Positions 5,584 to 8,406 of a stretch of 8,406 nt of DNA are shown here, piece after piece. Both the position numbers and the translations under genes were made by a program. Origin of the DNA: an uncultured Solirubrobacteraceae bacterium (GTDB lineage Bacteria > Actinomycetota > Thermoleophilia > Solirubrobacterales > Solirubrobacteraceae); NCBI GenBank assembly GCA_902806215.1, contig CADCVT010000211.1, positions 1 to 8,406 of the forward strand, in the 5' to 3' direction. Below the pieces are notes generated by a model. It searched no databases. It was not told the origin of the DNA and saw nothing but the letters and a program-made list of their open reading frames with translations. Position 1 is the stretch's first letter; the number at the start of each line of letters is the position of its first letter.

Positions 5584-6307
5584 TGCGCTCGACCGTCCGT
5601 TCGAGCTCCTCATAGGGCACGCCGCGGCGCTCGGCCACGAAGCGCGCGGTGTGGACGACGAAGGCCGGCTGGTTGCGCTCCTTGCGCACCGGCTGGGGCG
5701 ACAGGTACGGCGCGTCGGTCTCGACGAGCAGCCGGTCCTCCGGCACGCGCTCGGCGGCCTCGGCCAGCGACTGGGCGCTCGGGTAGGTGACGTTGCCGGC
5801 GAAGCTGAACCACCAGCCCTGCTCGACGCACTCGTCGAGGTGGTCGGGCATCGAGAAGCAGTGCAGGATCACCCGCACGCCCTGCGCCCGCTCGCGCAGC
5901 GTCGCGATCGTCGGCTCCCCGGTGGCGCGGGTGCGGATGACGAGCGGCTTGCCGCTCCGCTGGGCGAGCCCGATCTGCGCCTCGAACGCGCGCTGCTGGT
6001 CGGCCGGCGGCGTGCGGTCGCGGTAGAAGTCGAGGCCGGTCTCGCCGATCGCGACGCAGCGCTCGTGCGCGGCGAGCGCCTCGAGCTCGGCGAGATCGTT
6101 GTCGTCGAAGCCGCTCGCGCTGTTGGGGTGGCGGCCGATCGCGGCGTACACCTGCGGGAAGGTCTCGGCAGCGGCGAGCGCGGCGCGGCACGAGGCGCCG
6201 TCGGTGCCGACGGTGAGCATCCGGTCGACGCCCTCGGCCGCGGCGGCGGCGACCAGGTCGGCGTCGTCGGGCGCGCAGCTCTCGAGGTGGGTGTGGCTGT
6301 CGATCAC
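5558..6307 (-). CDS. tatD: TatD-family metal-dependent hydrolase/DNase with one metal-ligand change
   Basis: The product has 249 residues, typical for TatD. Family members are cytoplasmic TIM-barrel nucleases acting on DNA 3' ends. Expected metal-site residues are present at 'IDSHTHL' (H5, H7), 'AIGETGLDFYRD' (E89), 'VILHCFS' (H149) and 'LLVETDAPYLSP' (D198). The usual 'PLVIHTR' His is Arg here: 'KPLVIRTRATG', R125, codon CGC. This position is a metal ligand in characterised TatD proteins, so activity may be altered or the base may be a sequencing error. The start is GTG at 6307, which overlaps the metG TGA as GTGA and begins exactly at the conserved 'VIDSHTH'; the frame open further upstream lies inside metG and is not used. 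The 3' end overlaps the rsmA start region. No rpf-like or rnmV gene separates it from rsmA. Confidence 0.93.
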   Translation of the reverse strand: MIDSHTHLESCAPDDADLVAAAAAEGVDRMLTVGTDGASCRAALAAAETFPQVYAAIGRHPNSASGFDDNDLAELEALAAHERCVAIGETGLDFYRDRTPPADQQRAFEAQIGLAQRSGKPLVIRTRATGEPTIATLRERAQGVRVILHCFSMPDHLDECVEQGWWFSFAGNVTYPSAQSLAEAAERVPEDRLLVETDAPYLSPQPVRKERNQPAFVVHTARFVAERRGVPYEELERTVERNAAELFGW

Positions 6308-7746
6308 GCCGTCGCGAGCTTCGGGAAGAGCGGCTCGATCTTCTCGAGCCGGTCCTTGGCCAGCGCCTCGAGCAGCACGTCCATCTTCGCCGGCATGAAC
6401 GGCTGGAGGAGGTCCGCGACCTCGCGGAGGTTGTGCGCGAGCGTGGCCAGCGCTCGGTCGAGCTCGGGCGCCTTGTCGGGATCCTTCGCCAGCGCCCACG
6501 GCGCCTGCTCCTCGACGTAGCGGTTGAGCCGCCGCACGAGCGTCCACGCGGTCTCGAGCGCGTCGTAGATGGCGAAGCTCGCCATCTGCTCGTCGAACGC
6601 CTGCGTGACGCTGAAGTCCTCGGGCTCGGCGTCGGGGACCACGCCGTCGCGGTAGCGGCCGATCATGCTGATCGTGCGGCTCGCGAGGTTGCCGAGGTCG
6701 TTGGCGAGCTCGGACTCGTAGCGGCGCTCGACCGCCGCCATCGAGACGGCGCCGTCCTCCCCGAAGGCGACGTCGCGCATGAGGTAGAAGCGCAGCGCGT
6801 CGGTGCCGAACTTCTCCATGACCTCGAACGGGTCGAGCACGTTGCCGTCGGACTTCGACATCTTGCGGTTGTCGTGGCCGAGCAGGAAGCCGTGGACGAA
6901 CACCTGCCGCGGCAGGTCGATCCCCGCGGCCATCAGCAGCGCCGGCCAGTAGATCGTGTGGAACTTGAGGATGTCCTTGCCGATCAGGTGGTGCGTCGGC
7001 GCACCCCAGAACGTGTCGGTCACGTCCTCGCCGGGCCTGGCGTAGCTGAGCGCGGTGTAGTAGTTGAGCAGCGCGTCGAACCAGACGTAGAACACGTGGC
7101 TATCGTCCCACGGGACCGTCACGCCCCAGGTGATCTTGCCGCGGGTGAGGCTGATGTCCTGGAGCCACTGGCCGATGAACGCCTTGGCCTCGTTCGCCCG
7201 CGTCGACGGCTGCACGAAGTCGGTCTCGTGGAGCTGCTCGAGCCGCTCCTGGAACGCCGAGAGCTGGAAGAAGTAGTTCTCCTCCTCCTCGCGCGTGAGC
7301 GCGATGCGGTGGATGAGGCACGTGTGGTCGGGGCCCTGCTCGGCCTCGGACTTGAAGTCCGCGCAGCGCGGGCAGTACCAGCCCTCGTAGAGGCCCTTGT
7401 AGACGTGCCCGTTGTCGTGGACGCGCTGCATGACCTCCTGCACCCGGGCGACGTGGCGGGGATCGCTCGTCCGGATGAAGAAGTCGTTGGACGCGTTGAT
7501 GCGCGGCATCAGGTCCTGGAAGCGCGCGGCGTTGCGGTCCGCGAGGTCGCGCGGCGTCACGCCCTCCCGCTCGGCCGCCTGGGCGACCGGCTCGCCGTGC
7601 TCGTCCGTGCCCGTGAGAAAGAAGACGTCTTCCCCGCGCTGGCGCATGTGCCGGGCGAGGATGTCCGCGCCGATCGTCGAGTACGCGTGCCCGAGGTGGG
7701 GCGCGGCGTTGACGTAGTAGATCGGCGTCGTGACGTAGAAGGCCAT
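6304..7746 (-). CDS. metG: Methionyl-tRNA synthetase (intact)
   Basis: The product has 480 residues, a class I synthetase that charges tRNA-Met with methionine. Features in order: 'TTPIYYVNAAPHLGHAYST' with HLGH at 17-20, 'TGTDEHGEPV' (46-54), a connective-peptide metal knuckle C125-x2-C128 with a second pair C143-x2-H146, 'WGVTVPWDDSHVFYVWFDAL' (207-226), 'IGKDILKFHTIYWPALLM' (255-272), 'FLLGHDNRKMSKSDGNV' with KMSKS at 295-299, and the helical anticodon-binding domain (about 340-470). There is no C-terminal tRNA-binding (EMAP-like) extension, so it is the short form. The ATG at 7746 has TAGGT about 7 bases upstream, a weak ribosome binding site. Upstream by 39 bases ends a chimeric frame that contains part of a second MetRS. 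Its stop overlaps the tatD start. Confidence in identity is very high. Confidence 0.97.
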   Translation of the reverse strand: MAFYVTTPIYYVNAAPHLGHAYSTIGADILARHMRQRGEDVFFLTGTDEHGEPVAQAAEREGVTPRDLADRNAARFQDLMPRINASNDFFIRTSDPRHVARVQEVMQRVHDNGHVYKGLYEGWYCPRCADFKSEAEQGPDHTCLIHRIALTREEEENYFFQLSAFQERLEQLHETDFVQPSTRANEAKAFIGQWLQDISLTRGKITWGVTVPWDDSHVFYVWFDALLNYYTALSYARPGEDVTDTFWGAPTHHLIGKDILKFHTIYWPALLMAAGIDLPRQVFVHGFLLGHDNRKMSKSDGNVLDPFEVMEKFGTDALRFYLMRDVAFGEDGAVSMAAVERRYESELANDLGNLASRTISMIGRYRDGVVPDAEPEDFSVTQAFDEQMASFAIYDALETAWTLVRRLNRYVEEQAPWALAKDPDKAPELDRALATLAHNLREVADLLQPFMPAKMDVLLEALAKDRLEKIEPLFPKLATA

Positions 7747-7777
7747 CGCCGACCTACGGTAGAGGCCGGTTCCAGCC

Positions 7778-7794
7778 CCGGGCGCTCAGCCCGG
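7778..7794 (-). repeat. Small hairpin at the stop of the chimeric gene
   Basis: CCGGGC (7794-7789 on the - strand) pairs with GCCCGG (7783-7778) around TGAGC, which includes the TGA stop. A second possible 6-bp stem GGCTGG-AA-CCGGCC (one G-U) follows just downstream. No T-run is present, so termination ahead of metG is uncertain. Confidence 0.3.
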
Positions 7795-8406
7795 CTCGGC
7801 GCGGCGCACGTTGTCGCGGCCGGACCGCTTGGCCTCGAGCAGCGCGGCGTCCGCGGCCTGCAGCAGCGCCGACGGCGGCTGCCCCGGGGACCACTGGGCG
7901 ACGCCGACGCTCGCGGCGATGGAGATCCCGAGGTCCGCGAGGTCCCCGACAGACGAGGCGATCCCGGAGCGGATGCGCTCGGCGGCGAGCGCCGCGTCCT
8001 CGGCGTCGGCCAGCGGCAGCAGCACGACGAACTCGTCGCCCCCGTAGCGGCAGGCACGGTCGTACGGGCGGCTGTGGGCCTGCAGCGCGGCGGCGACCCG
8101 CCGCAGCACGAGATCGCCGATCGGATGGCCGTGGCCGTCGTCCCACGGGACGGGCACGCCCCAGGTCAGCTTCCCGCGCGAGAGCGAGACATCCTGGAGG
8201 CCGCCCGAGATGAACGCGCGCGCCTCGTTGAAGCGCTGGCGCGGCTGGACGAAGTCGGGCTGGGAGTCGAACAGGCGCTCGAGCGGCTCCTGGAAGGCGC
8301 TCAGCCGGAAGAACCAGTTCTCCTCGGATTCGCGGTCGAGCGGGATGAGGTGGATGAGGCACGTGTTGCCCGGCCCGATCTCCTGCTCGGTCTTGAAGTC
8401 CGCGCA
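7786..8406 (-). CDS. Chimera: middle of a second methionyl-tRNA synthetase joined in frame to the C-terminal half of a GGDEF domain (start outside window)
   Basis: 206 residues are visible, entering from the right edge. Residues 1-92 match the intact MetRS next door (its residues 128-217), about two thirds identical by hand: 'ADFKTEQEIGPGNTCLIH', 'EENWFFRLSAFQE', 'DFVQPRQRFNEARAFISGGLQD', 'SRGKLTWGVPVPWDDGH'. MetRS would continue 'VFYVWFDAL', but the frame instead reads 'GHPIGDLVLRRVAAALQ', the second part of a GGDEF domain. That half has the I-site RxxD (RPYD, 113-116), five residues, then GGDEF (122-126), and the usual tail 'ISIAASVGVAQW' to 'ADAALLEAKRSGRDNVRR'. The first half of GGDEF, with the metal-binding DxDxFK, is missing, and the MetRS part lacks KMSKS and the anticodon domain. 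Neither enzyme is likely to be functional as seen; c-di-GMP binding through the I-site is conceivable. It could be a real gene fusion, a decayed pseudogene or an assembly join. Confidence 0.8.
   Translation of the reverse strand, partial: CADFKTEQEIGPGNTCLIHLIPLDRESEENWFFRLSAFQEPLERLFDSQPDFVQPRQRFNEARAFISGGLQDVSLSRGKLTWGVPVPWDDGHGHPIGDLVLRRVAAALQAHSRPYDRACRYGGDEFVVLLPLADAEDAALAAERIRSGIASSVGDLADLGISIAASVGVAQWSPGQPPSALLQAADAALLEAKRSGRDNVRRAEPG

Noticed and set aside
3130..5790. Very long + strand open frame (886 codons) opposite dedA, ispE and rsmA
   Set aside because: Arg/Ala/Asp-rich composition with no domain; typical antisense shadow in high-GC DNA over three well-identified genes.
6308..6547. 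Upstream extension of the TatD frame inside metG
   Set aside because: Gives Arg/Ala-rich sequence antiphase to MetRS; the GTG at 6307 begins exactly at the family's conserved N-terminus.
7100..8406. Homology of 8146-8406 to 7100-7376, considered as a simple assembly duplication of metG
   Set aside because: Only about two thirds identical at protein level with a two-residue length difference, so it is not the same sequence assembled twice; a misjoin at 8130-8145 remains possible.

Overview
The window is very GC-rich (roughly 70% or more by eye), with the GTG/TTG starts and Arg/Ala-rich antisense frames of a high-GC actinobacterium. Protein wording (IspE, RsmA, MetRS, a radical SAM C-terminus ending in a 'C-x-QHSVLDP' motif) best suits the Thermoleophilia/Solirubrobacterales. 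This placement is an inference from memory of such proteins, not a search.

Layout: the + strand carries only the C-terminus of one gene (2-337), probably a radical SAM protein. Everything else reads on the - strand, right to left: a MetRS-fragment/GGDEF chimera entering from the right edge (7786-8406), metG (6304-7746), tatD (5558-6307), rsmA/ksgA (4753-5583), ispE (3922-4752), a DedA-family gene (3070-3900), a 74-residue two-helix membrane protein (2849-3073), a PucR/CdaR-type regulator (1589-2818) and a membrane-anchored protein with thrombospondin type-3-like Ca-binding repeats (638-1462). Between the two convergent 3' ends (338-637) is a 300-base non-coding stretch packed with inverted repeats and two identical-arm palindromes.

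The housekeeping core metG-tatD-rsmA-ispE is a classic bacterial neighbourhood covering translation initiation charging, a TatD-family nuclease, 16S rRNA dimethylation and isoprenoid precursor synthesis. The genes are tightly packed: metG/tatD share GTGA, tatD/rsmA overlap deeply, rsmA/ispE abut, ispE-dedA are 21 nt apart, and dedA and the small membrane gene share TTGA. Co-transcription and translational coupling are therefore likely.

Most unusual items: (1) an in-frame join of the middle of a second, divergent methionyl-tRNA synthetase to the C-terminal half of a GGDEF domain, just upstream of the intact metG; (2) a TatD protein in which an expected metal-binding His is Arg; (3) the convergent intergenic element with an imperfect inverted repeat pair enclosing several palindromes, including tandem TGTAAGC-N4-GCTTACA sites; (4) a hairpin filling the ispE-dedA gap.
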